Source: an uncultured Pelagibacteraceae bacterium (GTDB taxonomy: Bacteria > Pseudomonadota > Alphaproteobacteria > Pelagibacterales > Pelagibacteraceae). Taken from it: a stretch of DNA of 32,921 nucleotides. The notes below the pieces were generated by a model. That model saw only the letters and a list, made by a program, of their open reading frames with translations, searched no databases and was not told where the DNA came from. Shown in pieces: positions 1 to 8,029 of this stretch (position 1 is its first letter; each line of letters begins with the position of its first letter). Made by a program: the position numbers and the translations under genes. The stretch is from positions 1 through 32,921 of the forward strand of contig CACORI010000010.1 of the NCBI GenBank assembly GCA_902629585.1, written 5' to 3'.

Positions 1-1487
1 CCATAAACAAAACTTTGACTTATCTTTTCATTAAAACATATTAAATTCTCTATTTTTGTCGGTGAAATATTATCACCACCAAGATTTACAATAATTTCTT
101 TTTTTCTATCTGTTATCTTTAAATTCCCATCTATTGTAATTTCTCCTATATCTCCAGTATGTAACCAGCCATCTACAATAATTTCATCTGTTTCTTTTTT
201 CATATTCCAATAGCCAAGCATTACATTCTCACCTTTTACTAAAATTTCACCATCATCTGCAATTTTTACTTTATTAGTTTTAAAAGGTGGGCCAACTGTT
301 TCAATTCTAATTTTTCCTGGGATGTTGCAGCTTACAACTGGTGATGTTTCTGTTAATCCGTATCCTTGTAGAGTAGGCAATCCTATAGAATTCAAAAATT
401 CGCCAATTTTTTGATCCAAAGCCCCACCTCCAGAAACAAAGGCTTTTAATTTACCTCCAAATTGATTTTTGATTTTCTTTCTTACTAATTTTTCACAAAT
501 AAAATTTAAAAATCTTTCTTTGAAATTGAGCCTCTCATTATTCAAAGTTTTTGTTCCAAGCTCAATAGTTCTTTCAATCAATTTTTTCTTAATACCTTTT
601 TGTTTAGATAAATTAAATGAAATCTTACTATGTAAATTTTGATAAAATCTTGGAACCGCTGTCATTATAGTTGGTTTAGCAATCTTCATGTTTGGTAATA
701 ATTTTTCAAGGCTCTCAGCATAGAAAACTTTTGCTCCAAGTAATATTTGCACGTATTGAACAGTATGTTCATATGAGTGAGATAATGGGAGCCAGGTTAA
801 AAAAACTGGGGTATCATTTTGAACTAAGGATTTTAAAATTTCCTGTGCACCTTCACAATTTGAAAGAATACCTCCATGACTTAACATTACTCCTTTTGGA
901 TTACCAGTCGTGCCTGACGTATAAATGATACACGCGAGATCATTTCTTTTAATTTTATTGTTATAATCTAATGATACATCGTTTGTTAAGTTATGTTTAT
1001 TCTCATATATTTCAAAAATATGCTCATAATTTAAAATCTGTTTTGAATTTGAGTTATTATCATTGTTAAAATTATCAAAAGAAAAAATTATTATTTCTTT
1101 TGAGATAAATTTTTTTATCTTTTCATATTGCTCCTTGTTTGAAACAATAAATACTTTAGGCTTACAATCATTGATAATATACTCGTAATCTTTTTCGGAA
1201 TATGTTGTAAATAAAGGTACAGTTACACCTCCCGCATTCATTATTGCTAAGTCAGTTATTAGCCATTCTGGTCTATTTTCTGATAACAAAACAACTCTAT
1301 CTCCTAGGGAAAGAATTTTACCTAAATATTCAGATAATATTCTAATTTTAGTATTAACTTGACCCCAAGTATAAAATGTTTGATTTTGATCTGTTCTTAA
1401 CCATCTTAAAAAAAAATTATCATTATTTTTTTGTTCACATTTCTTAAAGAAAAGTTCAACTAAACTGTTAATTTTATCTAATTTCAT
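1..1487 (-). CDS. Long-chain acyl-CoA synthetase (AMP-forming), C-terminus cut by window edge
   Basis: This activates fatty acids to acyl-CoA through an acyl-adenylate, feeding phospholipid remodelling or beta-oxidation. About 495 residues are visible; the 3' end of the gene lies beyond base 1. The AMP-binding P-loop reads YTSGTTGNPKGVMLSHG (around residues 188-204), followed by WLPLSHSYEHT, the adenylate motif GYGLTETSPVV and the hinge-region motif WLHTGDIGEI, then DRKKEIIVNLGGDNISP. This is the FadD15/long-chain branch of the ANL superfamily; substrate chain length cannot be read from sequence. The start ATG (1485-1487) gives the usual family N-terminus and no earlier in-frame start is possible because tRNA-Leu ends 4 nt upstream. 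No Shine-Dalgarno sequence is visible, and the gene is probably cotranscribed with the tRNA. Confidence 0.93.
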   Translation of the reverse strand, partial: MKLDKINSLVELFFKKCEQKNNDNFFLRWLRTDQNQTFYTWGQVNTKIRILSEYLGKILSLGDRVVLLSENRPEWLITDLAIMNAGGVTVPLFTTYSEKDYEYIINDCKPKVFIVSNKEQYEKIKKFISKEIIIFSFDNFNNDNNSNSKQILNYEHIFEIYENKHNLTNDVSLDYNNKIKRNDLACIIYTSGTTGNPKGVMLSHGGILSNCEGAQEILKSLVQNDTPVFLTWLPLSHSYEHTVQYVQILLGAKVFYAESLEKLLPNMKIAKPTIMTAVPRFYQNLHSKISFNLSKQKGIKKKLIERTIELGTKTLNNERLNFKERFLNFICEKLVRKKIKNQFGGKLKAFVSGGGALDQKIGEFLNSIGLPTLQGYGLTETSPVVSCNIPGKIRIETVGPPFKTNKVKIADDGEILVKGENVMLGYWNMKKETDEIIVDGWLHTGDIGEITIDGNLKITDRKKEIIVNLGGDNISPTKIENLICFNEKISQSFVY

Positions 1488-1491
1488 AATT

Positions 1492-1576
1492 TGGTGGGCG
1501 AAGAGAGAATCGAACTCTCACTTCTTGCGAAACACGATTTTGAGTCGTGCGCGTCTACCAATTCCGCCATTCGCCC
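1492..1576 (-). tRNA. tRNA-Leu (anticodon CAA)
   Basis: This 85-nt gene folds as a class II tRNA. The acceptor strands GGGCGAA and TTCGCCC pair; the D-arm contains TGGTAGACGC; the anticodon stem CACGA/TCGTG closes the loop CTCAAAA with anticodon CAA at 1540-1542; a long variable arm follows; and the T-arm contains GTTCGATTC. The discriminator is A (1495) and CCA is encoded in the DNA (1492-1494). It reads UUG codons. A TATACT-like -10 (1602-1607) lies upstream in the AT-rich gap before the divergent yqaA gene. Confidence 0.97.
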
Positions 1577-1635
1577 TTAATAATTTAATAATTTATTAAA
1601 TAGTATAAGAACTAAAATTATATTAAAACCAAAAA

Positions 1636-2241
1636 ATGTTTAACATTCTTTACAAAAAATGTTTAAATTTAGCAGCTCATAAAAGTTCAAAATATTACTT
1701 GGCTGTTGTTTCTTTTATTGAAAGTTCTTTTTTCCCCATACCTCCAGATGTGATGGTTGTACCTATGGTGATTTCAAACAAAAACGAATTTTTCAAGATT
1801 TTTCTAATTACAACAATCTTCTCAGTTTTAGGCGGTATATTTGGTTATTTCATTGGGGCATTCTTTTTTGATATAGGAATGCAGATAATGAGTGTTTATG
1901 GATATGAGGATAAACTCACTACTCTTAAGAATAATTTGATTAATAGTGATGGATTTTACGCTTGGCTTGGAGTTCTTTTTTTGGCTGGATTTACACCTCT
2001 ACCTTACAAAGTTTTTACAATTTCTAGTGGTTTAATAGGATTTAATATTTTAATTTTCATAATAATAAGCTTCATTTCAAGAGGATTACGTTTTTTTATT
2101 GTTTCTTATTTATCTTATAAATTTGGAGATCATTTCACACAATTTATGAATAAACATGGATCTAAATGGTTTACAATTTTAGGAATATCAATTTGCACTA
2201 TTGGAATTATATTTTATTTAATATTTAAGTATTATGCTTAA
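1636..2241 (+). CDS. yqaA: YqaA-type membrane protein (VTT/DedA superfamily)
   Basis: This is a 201-residue inner-membrane protein with about four to five hydrophobic segments. The N-terminal motif FIESSFFPIPPDVMVVP and the central FLAGFTPLPYKVFTISSGLIG are the paired re-entrant-loop signatures of the VTT (SNARE-associated/DedA) domain in its short YqaA form. Relatives of the wider family are implicated in lipid scrambling or undecaprenyl-phosphate recycling, but the YqaA branch has no firm function, so substrate is unknown. It begins the plus-strand cluster; its stop overlaps the dsbB start by 8 nt, suggesting translational coupling. The name follows family resemblance only. Confidence 0.85.
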   Translation: MFNILYKKCLNLAAHKSSKYYLAVVSFIESSFFPIPPDVMVVPMVISNKNEFFKIFLITTIFSVLGGIFGYFIGAFFFDIGMQIMSVYGYEDKLTTLKNNLINSDGFYAWLGVLFLAGFTPLPYKVFTISSGLIGFNILIFIIISFISRGLRFFIVSYLSYKFGDHFTQFMNKHGSKWFTILGISICTIGIIFYLIFKYYA

Positions 2242-2722
2242 TTTAAAAACTCAAGATTATTTAAAAATAATTTTTTTAATCAGCTTATTCTCAATAATTT
2301 CAGCCTATTTTATAGAGTATGTTCTTGGACATCAACCTTGCAACCTATGTTTGATGGAAAGAATACCTTATGGATTAAGTATGATTCTGGTGATTTTGAC
2401 TGCTATATTTAAGAAAAATGAGAAGTTTTTTCTTTTACTTCTAATTTTAGTTTTTGTCTTCTCTTCCCTTATATCATTATATCATCTTGGAATTGAACAA
2501 GATTTTTTTCAAGAATCCTCTATTTGTGGTTTAAAAAATGCTGAAGAAATAATTTCTAAGGAAGAATTATTAAAGCAATTAAGTAAAAAAACTATAAGTT
2601 GTAGAGATGTGACATTTAAGATTTTTGGATTATCGCTAACAAGTATTAATGTTATTATAAGTTTTATAATAACAATTTTTTTATTAAAAATTTATAATTC
2701 ATATGAAAAAGACAAGCAATAA
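2234..2722 (+). CDS. dsbB: Disulfide bond formation protein B (DsbB)
   Basis: This quinone-linked inner-membrane oxidase would re-oxidise periplasmic DsbA and pass electrons to ubiquinone. It has 162 residues and four predicted membrane helices. The first periplasmic loop has the redox pair C36-N-L-C39 in the motif HQPCNLCLMERIPYG, and the second has C98 and C123 (SICGLK and ISCRD), the four cysteines expected of DsbB. It overlaps yqaA by 8 nt and coq7 by 20 nt. The neighbouring coq7 contributes to the quinone pool DsbB needs, and a TlpA-type thioredoxin (4752-5261) lies nearby, but no dsbA is in this window. Confidence 0.95.
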   Translation: MLNLKTQDYLKIIFLISLFSIISAYFIEYVLGHQPCNLCLMERIPYGLSMILVILTAIFKKNEKFFLLLLILVFVFSSLISLYHLGIEQDFFQESSICGLKNAEEIISKEELLKQLSKKTISCRDVTFKIFGLSLTSINVIISFIITIFLLKIYNSYEKDKQ

Positions 2723-3233
2723 AGTAGAAGAATTTATCAGAGTTGATCATGCTGGCGAAAGAGGAGCTGTGAAAATTTATGAAGGCCAATTACTAGCTCT
2801 TAATACACTTGTTAAAGATGAAAATCTGAAAAAAACCATTGAGGATATGAAGGTACATGAAATTGAACATTGTCAGTTTTTTGAAAATGAAATTAAAAAA
2901 AGAAATATTAAACCAACAAAGTTTTTACCATTATGGGATTTATTAGGTGTTGGTTTAGGATTTGGTTCAACTTTATTAGGAAAAAAGGCTGCTATGTTAT
3001 GTACTGCTTCAGTTGAGGAAGTTATTGATAAACATTATTTAGATCAAATAAATCAATTAGGTCCTGAAGAAAAAGAGTTAAAAAAAAAAATAACTAAATT
3101 TAGACAAGATGAATTAGATCATAAAGATATTGCTTATGAAGAGGGTGCATCAAAGAAAGGTTTGTATGCCATTATGGATAAAATAATTAAAACCGGTTCT
3201 AAAATAGCAATTAATATTTCTGAGAAGATTTAA
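2703..3233 (+). CDS. coq7: Demethoxyubiquinone hydroxylase, Coq7 family
   Basis: This di-iron monooxygenase adds the C6 hydroxyl in ubiquinone biosynthesis (the UbiF step in enterics). It has 176 residues. Carboxylate-bridged di-iron ligands are visible: E19 in IRVDHAGERGA, the E53-x2-H56 motif (HEIEH), a second helix with SVEEVIDKHY, and the C-terminal ELDH motif near residue 140. The start at 2703 lies inside dsbB (20-nt overlap) and gives the expected N-terminus just before the HAGE motif. It ends the plus-strand cluster, converging on the HNH gene with a 2-nt gap. With ubiE and ubiB further on, it indicates an aerobic ubiquinone pathway. Confidence 0.96.
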   Translation: MKKTSNKVEEFIRVDHAGERGAVKIYEGQLLALNTLVKDENLKKTIEDMKVHEIEHCQFFENEIKKRNIKPTKFLPLWDLLGVGLGFGSTLLGKKAAMLCTASVEEVIDKHYLDQINQLGPEEKELKKKITKFRQDELDHKDIAYEEGASKKGLYAIMDKIIKTGSKIAINISEKI

Positions 3234-3235
3234 TA

Positions 3236-3805
3236 TTAAGCCTCTAATTCCACATCCCAATATAAATAATCCATCCAACTTTTATGCAGAAAATTTGGTG
3301 GAAAGTTTTTACCATTTCTATGCAAATCTTCAGTTGAAGGTTGAAATGGATATTTGAATAATTTCATTCCTGATTGTTTAAGTAATTTTCCTCCCTTTTG
3401 AACATTACAAGCGGAACAAGCTGTTACAACGTTATCCCAATTTGTTTCACCACCTTTTGACCTTGGTAATAAATGATCAAATGTCAGTTCTTCTCCACTT
3501 CCACAGTATTGACACATGAATTTATCTCTAAGAAAAACATTAAACCTGGTAAAACTAGGCTTTGATTGAGGAACTATATAATCCTTTAAAGCTATCACAC
3601 TTGGTAATTGCATATTAAATGAGGGGCTTCTTACAATTCTTTCATAATTACTCACAATGATCACCCTATTGAGAAAAACTGATTTAACTGTATCTTGCCA
3701 AGACCATAATGAAAGTGGGTAATAACTTAGTGGTCTATAATCAGCATTTAAAACTAAAGCTGGACATTTTTCTAATGAAACATTTTGTTCAATAAAATTA
3801 TTCAT
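3236..3805 (-). CDS. HNH endonuclease family protein
   Basis: This is a 189-residue protein with a C-terminal HNH/McrA-like beta-beta-alpha-metal fold. Two zinc-knuckle pairs, CQYCG and CSACN, flank the catalytic stretch LTFDHLLPRSKGGETNWDN, in which DH supplies the general-base His and the Asn lies in NWDN. The N-terminal region (PALVLNADYRPLSYYPLS) is typical of the solitary HNH proteins found in Alphaproteobacteria and Cyanobacteria. No methyltransferase, toxin or mobile element is nearby, so it is probably a chromosomal housekeeping or DNA-maintenance nuclease rather than a restriction enzyme; its actual substrate is unknown. The gene is 46 nt downstream of the carboxylesterase on the same strand. 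Confidence 0.88.
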   Translation of the reverse strand: MNNFIEQNVSLEKCPALVLNADYRPLSYYPLSLWSWQDTVKSVFLNRVIIVSNYERIVRSPSFNMQLPSVIALKDYIVPQSKPSFTRFNVFLRDKFMCQYCGSGEELTFDHLLPRSKGGETNWDNVVTACSACNVQKGGKLLKQSGMKLFKYPFQPSTEDLHRNGKNFPPNFLHKSWMDYLYWDVELEA

Positions 3806-3851
3806 AACAAATTTTAACTTAAATAAAAAAAATTTTCAATAAAAGCAAATA

Positions 3852-4502
3852 TTAAATTTTTTTCAAAATATAATTTAAAGCTATACTTGATGCCTCTATT
3901 GGAATATTATGGTCGCAGTTTTTTATTAAATGAGTTTCAATCTCAATGTTATTTCTTAAAAAAAAATCTTTTGCCTCTAATAAAAAGTGAGGCTGAACCA
4001 CTTGATCAGAATCTCCATGAATTAATAACACATTTGACGAATTTTTTTTTCTTCTAGCTAAATTATTTTTATCAATTATTTTACCAGAGAAGCCTACTAT
4101 ACAACTATAAGGCTCCTTAGAAGTTAAACCAACATTAATAGACATCATGCATCCCTGACTAAAGCCTGATAAACAAATTTTACTATTTTGAAGCTTATAT
4201 TCTTCTTTAACCTCATCTAAAAATTGATTTAGTTTTTTTTCAGCTTTAAAAGATTGCTCAAGTATATATTCTTGATTATCTTGAGTTAAATCAAACCATT
4301 GGTATCCGGAAGGATTAATTGAACAACGTTCATGACCATTAGGACAAATAAAAATTGTATTTGGTAAATATCTTTTCCAATTCATGGATAACATACTTAT
4401 ATCTTTTCCATCTCCTCCATAGCCATGGAGCAATACTATAGCATTAGAAATATTAATCCCTTTTTCTGGTTTAATCACCGTTGCATCAAGACAAAATGTC
4501 AT
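3852..4502 (-). CDS. Phospholipase/carboxylesterase, alpha/beta hydrolase
   Basis: This is a 216-residue hydrolase of the carboxylesterase 2/acyl-protein thioesterase family. It has the oxyanion-hole motif LLHGYGGDGKD (residues 24-34), nucleophile S115 in GFSQG, acid D166 in HGDSDQVV and base H198 in NCDHNI. It has no signal peptide, so it is probably cytoplasmic. Family members cleave carboxylic esters or lysophospholipids; the substrate here is not inferable. It is divergent from the small HIG1-like gene (49-nt gap) and lies upstream of the HNH nuclease gene on the same strand. Confidence 0.93.
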   Translation of the reverse strand: MTFCLDATVIKPEKGINISNAIVLLHGYGGDGKDISMLSMNWKRYLPNTIFICPNGHERCSINPSGYQWFDLTQDNQEYILEQSFKAEKKLNQFLDEVKEEYKLQNSKICLSGFSQGCMMSINVGLTSKEPYSCIVGFSGKIIDKNNLARRKKNSSNVLLIHGDSDQVVQPHFLLEAKDFFLRNNIEIETHLIKNCDHNIPIEASSIALNYILKKI

Positions 4503-4551
4503 AGTAAATTAAATTTGTTTTTTATTTCTGAAAACACTCTACAATATAAAT

Positions 4552-4755
4552 ATGATTTCAGGAATAATTGTGAAAATTGTATCGATAATGCTTTTGATAG
4601 CTGTGGGTATTGTATTGATTTTAGGAATTGGCACTTTATTCAAGGGAGGAGACACTAGTAAAAAATATTCTAATAAATTAATGCAACTAAGAGTTCTGCT
4701 TCAATTTATTGCTATTATATTTTTAGTTTCATTTGCTTATTTCTTTAAAGACTAA
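4552..4755 (+). CDS. Small two-helix membrane protein, HIG1-like
   Basis: This 67-residue protein has two hydrophobic helices (about residues 4-28 and 47-64) joined by a short polar loop, GGDTSKKYSNKLMQLRVLLQ. The loop and start of helix 2 (NKLMQLRVLLQFIAI) match the pattern of bacterial twin-transmembrane/HIG1-domain proteins. Mitochondrial relatives assist respiratory-chain assembly, so a role near cytochrome oxidase is possible but only inferred. Its stop codon overlaps that of the convergent tlpA-like gene within CTAA (4752-4755). An overlapping open frame at 4425-4658 is not considered real. Confidence 0.75.
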   Translation: MISGIIVKIVSIMLLIAVGIVLILGIGTLFKGGDTSKKYSNKLMQLRVLLQFIAIIFLVSFAYFFKD

Positions 4756-5261
4756 TTATACTTTGAAAGCCAATCAATAAAATTTTTATCTAAAAAATCA
4801 ATTGAACCTAAAATTCGCGCAAATTCTTGTCCCTTTTTATTAAAAATTATTGTAGTTGGAACTCCTCTTAAAGAAAGTTTTTTTGCTAGGGTATTAGGAT
4901 TGTCAAAATAAATTTGTAAATTTGTAATATTCAAGTTATCAAAAAATTTTTGAGATTTTTTTAAATCATCTTTTCCAACATTAATTGGAAAAATTTCAAG
5001 ATTGTTAAAAGTTTTATTATTTTTTAGTAAATCGAGAGAAGGCATTTCCTCCTTACAGGGCGCACACCAGGATGCCCAAAAATTTAGTAAAATCAATTTC
5101 CCTTTGTAATTACTCAATTCAACTATTTCTTTCTGAGAGTCTAAAAAAGCTAAATTTTCATAGGTTTTTAATTCTTTATTAACAACAATATTTTTTAATT
5201 TTGGGTCATCAATTGCTAAAGCATTTGATAGTAAAAAAATAAATATTATAAATATTCTCAT
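4752..5261 (-). CDS. TlpA/ResA-type periplasmic thioredoxin
   Basis: This 169-residue protein is an exported thiol-disulfide oxidoreductase. Residues 1-16 form a signal sequence (hydrophobic core, then ALA cleavage site). The thioredoxin domain carries the active site W65-C66-A-P-C69 within NFWASWCAPCKEEMP and the cis-proline P135 in RGVPTTIIF. TlpA/ResA proteins reduce specific periplasmic disulfides, typically in cytochrome c or cytochrome oxidase maturation; the partner here is not evident. It starts 24 nt from the divergent argH and ends in a 4-nt stop-codon overlap with the HIG1-like gene. Confidence 0.92.
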   Translation of the reverse strand: MRIFIIFIFLLSNALAIDDPKLKNIVVNKELKTYENLAFLDSQKEIVELSNYKGKLILLNFWASWCAPCKEEMPSLDLLKNNKTFNNLEIFPINVGKDDLKKSQKFFDNLNITNLQIYFDNPNTLAKKLSLRGVPTTIIFNKKGQEFARILGSIDFLDKNFIDWLSKYN

Positions 5262-5285
5262 ATTTAATCAGTATAATTAATTATC

Positions 5286-6674
5286 ATGACTAAAAATAAA
5301 AACAACCAAGCAATATGGAATTCGAGAATTAAAAAAAAAGGTTCAGTTTTATTCCAAAAAGTTGGCAGCTCAATATCAATAGATAAAAGATTGTATAAAG
5401 AGGATATAAAAGCATCTATTGCTCATGTTGAGATGCTTTTCAAACAAAAAATTATTTCTTTTAAAATTAAAAATAAAATTGTTTATGGACTAGGGAAAAT
5501 TGAGAAAGAAATTTACAAAAAAAAATTTGATTTTAAAAATAAATATGAAGATATACACATGAATATAGAAAAGAGACTGTTTCAAATAATCGGTGAAGAA
5601 GCAGGATATATCCATACGGCTCGATCAAGAAATGACCAAGTTATTACAGATTTAAAATTATGGATGAAATCAGCTACGAAAGAAGTTGTTCTCAACTTAG
5701 ACAAAATAATAAAATCAACAATAAAAATATCTGAAAGAAATATTGAAACAATAATGCCAGGTTTCACTCATCTAAGAAACGCTCAAGCAATATCTTTTGC
5801 ACATTATCTTTTATCTTATGTAGAGATGTTTCAAAGAGATAAAAAAAGATTTGAAAATAATTTCTATAATCTTAATGAAAATCCTTTAGGAGTAGCAGCA
5901 CTAACGGGAACATCATTCAATATAGATAGAAATTATACTACAAAAAAATTGGGATTTAAGAGTCCAACAAATAATTCTGTAGATACAGTTTCTGACAGAG
6001 ATTTTGTTTTAGATTTTCTTTATAGTACATCTGTTTGTTCAATACATATTTCAAGAATTGCTGAAGAGCTAATAATTTGGAGCTCAGATAATTTTGAATT
6101 AATTCATTTATCAGATAAAATTGTCACGGGCTCATCAATAATGCCACAAAAAAAGAATCCAGATTTACTTGAATATTTGAGAGGAAAATCAGGTTCATTA
6201 TTTGGAAACTTATTTTCAATGCTTACTATACTGAAAGGATTGCCTTTGTCTTATTTTAAAGACCTGCAAGATGATAAAGAACTTGTTTTTAAATCTTATG
6301 ATAATTTAATTAGCTGCTTAAAAATTTTTAATGAGATTCTAAATAATATTTCACCTAATAAGAAAAAGATGTATGAACTTGCAAATAATGGGTTTGTAAC
6401 TGCTACAGATTTAGCTGATCATTTAGTGAAAAACCACTCTATGTCGTTCAGAAAAGCTTATCAAAAAACTTCTGAAATTGTCAATTTTGCTGAAAGTAAA
6501 AAAAAGAGATTGGACGAGTTAAAAATAGAAGAACTCAAAAAAATAGAGCCAAAACTAAATATGGATGTAATCAAAGTTTTAAATTTAAAAAATTCAGTAA
6601 ATTCAAAAAAATCGTATGGAGGAACATCTTTTGAAAATATCAAAAGAATGATAATGAAATATAAGAAATTATGA
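5286..6674 (+). CDS. argH: Argininosuccinate lyase
   Basis: This catalyses the last step of arginine synthesis, splitting argininosuccinate to arginine and fumarate in the cytoplasm. The 462-residue length fits the family. Signatures are SIDKRLYKEDIKASIAH near residues 31-47, HTARSRNDQV (110-119), catalytic-region H162 in GFTHLRNAQ, and the fumarase/aspartase-superfamily loop GSSIMPQKKNPD (282-293) holding the catalytic Ser. The gene heads argH-lipoprotein-lysA, an arrangement common in Alphaproteobacteria. A perfect TATAAT at 5272-5277 lies only 8 nt before the ATG, so the mRNA may have almost no leader; no good -35 was found. Confidence 0.97.
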   Translation: MTKNKNNQAIWNSRIKKKGSVLFQKVGSSISIDKRLYKEDIKASIAHVEMLFKQKIISFKIKNKIVYGLGKIEKEIYKKKFDFKNKYEDIHMNIEKRLFQIIGEEAGYIHTARSRNDQVITDLKLWMKSATKEVVLNLDKIIKSTIKISERNIETIMPGFTHLRNAQAISFAHYLLSYVEMFQRDKKRFENNFYNLNENPLGVAALTGTSFNIDRNYTTKKLGFKSPTNNSVDTVSDRDFVLDFLYSTSVCSIHISRIAEELIIWSSDNFELIHLSDKIVTGSSIMPQKKNPDLLEYLRGKSGSLFGNLFSMLTILKGLPLSYFKDLQDDKELVFKSYDNLISCLKIFNEILNNISPNKKKMYELANNGFVTATDLADHLVKNHSMSFRKAYQKTSEIVNFAESKKKRLDELKIEELKKIEPKLNMDVIKVLNLKNSVNSKKSYGGTSFENIKRMIMKYKKL

Positions 6675-6808
6675 TGATTAGAAATTTTTTAGTAATAATT
6701 ACATTTTGTTTTTTAATTTCTTCTTGTGGTAAAAAGAATGACCCTATTTTTAATGAGGAGAATAATAATACAAAAATTCAAGTAAATCAGATAAATAGAT
6801 CTGCATGA
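6671..6808 (+). CDS. lptM: Small LptM/YifL-like lipoprotein
   Basis: This is a 45-residue lipoprotein. A hydrophobic signal peptide is followed by the lipobox I-S-S-C with the lipidated cysteine at position 19, then CGKKNDPIFNEE, resembling the CGxKGxP start of LptM (YifL) proteins. In E. coli LptM helps LptD oxidative maturation in the outer-membrane LPS translocon. The position between argH and lysA, overlapping argH by 4 nt (ATGA type) and sharing ATGA with lysA, matches the usual alphaproteobacterial location. The mature protein is short, so the assignment rests on the lipobox plus synteny. A start at the second ATG (6674) is equally possible. Confidence 0.72.
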   Translation: MMIRNFLVIITFCFLISSCGKKNDPIFNEENNNTKIQVNQINRSA

Positions 6809-8019
6809 TCTATATAAAAAATAAGATGAAAATTGGTGGATTGGAAGTTGAAAAACTTGCAAAAAAATTTAGAACACCTCTATATTGTTACTCTTATGAA
6901 GAACTTTATAAAAATGTAATTAATTTAAAAAAAATATTAAGAAAAATTAATCCATTAATCTGTTTTTCTGTAAAATCTAATTCAAATATTAAAATTTTAA
7001 AGGAAATTAAAAAGTTAGGTCTCGGAGCAGACGTTGTTTCCATTGGCGAGTTGATGAAGGCGTTAAAAGCAGGAATTAATCCTAAAAAAATTGTTTTTTC
7101 TGGAGTTGGAAAAACTAAAAACGAAATAGAATATGCAATAAACAAAAAAATATTATTAATCAATGCTGAGTCTAAAAATGAAATTGCACTGATTGAAAAA
7201 ATTGCAAAATCAAAAAAACGAAAGGTGGATATTGGGATTAGATTGAATCCGAATACTGATGCAAAAACCCTAAGCCAAATCTCTACTGGTAAAAAAGAAA
7301 ATAAATTTGGAGTTGATGAAAAAACGTTTCTTAAATTAGTTTCCTTTATAAAACAATCTAGTAATTTAAATTTAAAATGCTTAAGCGCCCATATTGGTAG
7401 TCAAATATTAGATAACCAACCATATTTAAAGATGCTAAATATAATTGATAAAGTTATAAAAAAAACAAATTATCAATTTGAATATATTGACCTAGGAGGC
7501 GGAATGGGAATAGATTATATGCATAATAATAACAAATTTGATTTTAAAAAGTACTCACTAAACATTCAAAAATTTCTGAAAAAAAATAATTCAACTATAA
7601 TATTTGAACCTGGGAGATCAATTATAGGAAATACTGCTATTTTAATTTCTAAAATAATTTACATTAAAAACGGTTTCAAAAAAGATTTTGTAATTTTAGA
7701 TAGTGCAATGAATGACTTTATGAGACCTGCTCTATATAATGCAAAGCATAAAATCCTACCCTTGAAAAAAAATAATACTAAAACAAAAAAAATATATGAA
7801 TTTGTCGGACCTATTTGCGAAAGTACAGATAAATTTTCAACTATCAAAAAATTTCAAAAACTTAATGAAGATGAATATATTGCTATTTGTGATGTTGGAG
7901 CTTATGGAACTTCATTAGCATCAAACTACAATGTTAGACCAAAACCTATGGAAATACTTATCAAAGACTCTAAAATTAAAATAATTAACAAAAGACAAAA
8001 GCTTTCAGAAATAATGTAA
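6805..8019 (+). CDS. lysA: Diaminopimelate decarboxylase
   Basis: This PLP enzyme makes L-lysine from meso-diaminopimelate. It has 404 residues, with an alanine-racemase-like barrel and a C-terminal beta domain. K57 in CFSVKSNSN is the PLP-binding lysine; other signatures are SAHIGSQ, the phosphate-binding YIDLGGGMGIDY, FEPGRSII, and the substrate-contacting motifs GPICESTDKF (with Cys) and DVGAYGTSLASNYN. The start ATG overlaps the lipoprotein stop (ATGA), implying coupling; an internal ATG at 6826 is the alternative. It lies 10 nt before the plsC-type gene. Confidence 0.97.
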   Translation: MIYIKNKMKIGGLEVEKLAKKFRTPLYCYSYEELYKNVINLKKILRKINPLICFSVKSNSNIKILKEIKKLGLGADVVSIGELMKALKAGINPKKIVFSGVGKTKNEIEYAINKKILLINAESKNEIALIEKIAKSKKRKVDIGIRLNPNTDAKTLSQISTGKKENKFGVDEKTFLKLVSFIKQSSNLNLKCLSAHIGSQILDNQPYLKMLNIIDKVIKKTNYQFEYIDLGGGMGIDYMHNNNKFDFKKYSLNIQKFLKKNNSTIIFEPGRSIIGNTAILISKIIYIKNGFKKDFVILDSAMNDFMRPALYNAKHKILPLKKNNTKTKKIYEFVGPICESTDKFSTIKKFQKLNEDEYIAICDVGAYGTSLASNYNVRPKPMEILIKDSKIKIINKRQKLSEIM

Positions 8020-8029
8020 CATTAACATA

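Noticed and set aside
3236-3805. HNH nuclease as part of a defence or mobile system
   Set aside because: Neighbours are housekeeping genes; no methyltransferase, integrase, toxin or repeats are present, and the two-zinc-knuckle solitary form is common in chromosomes.
4425-4658. 77-residue plus-strand ORF
   Set aside because: It overlaps the carboxylesterase antisense and the HIG1-like gene in another frame, with no family resemblance.
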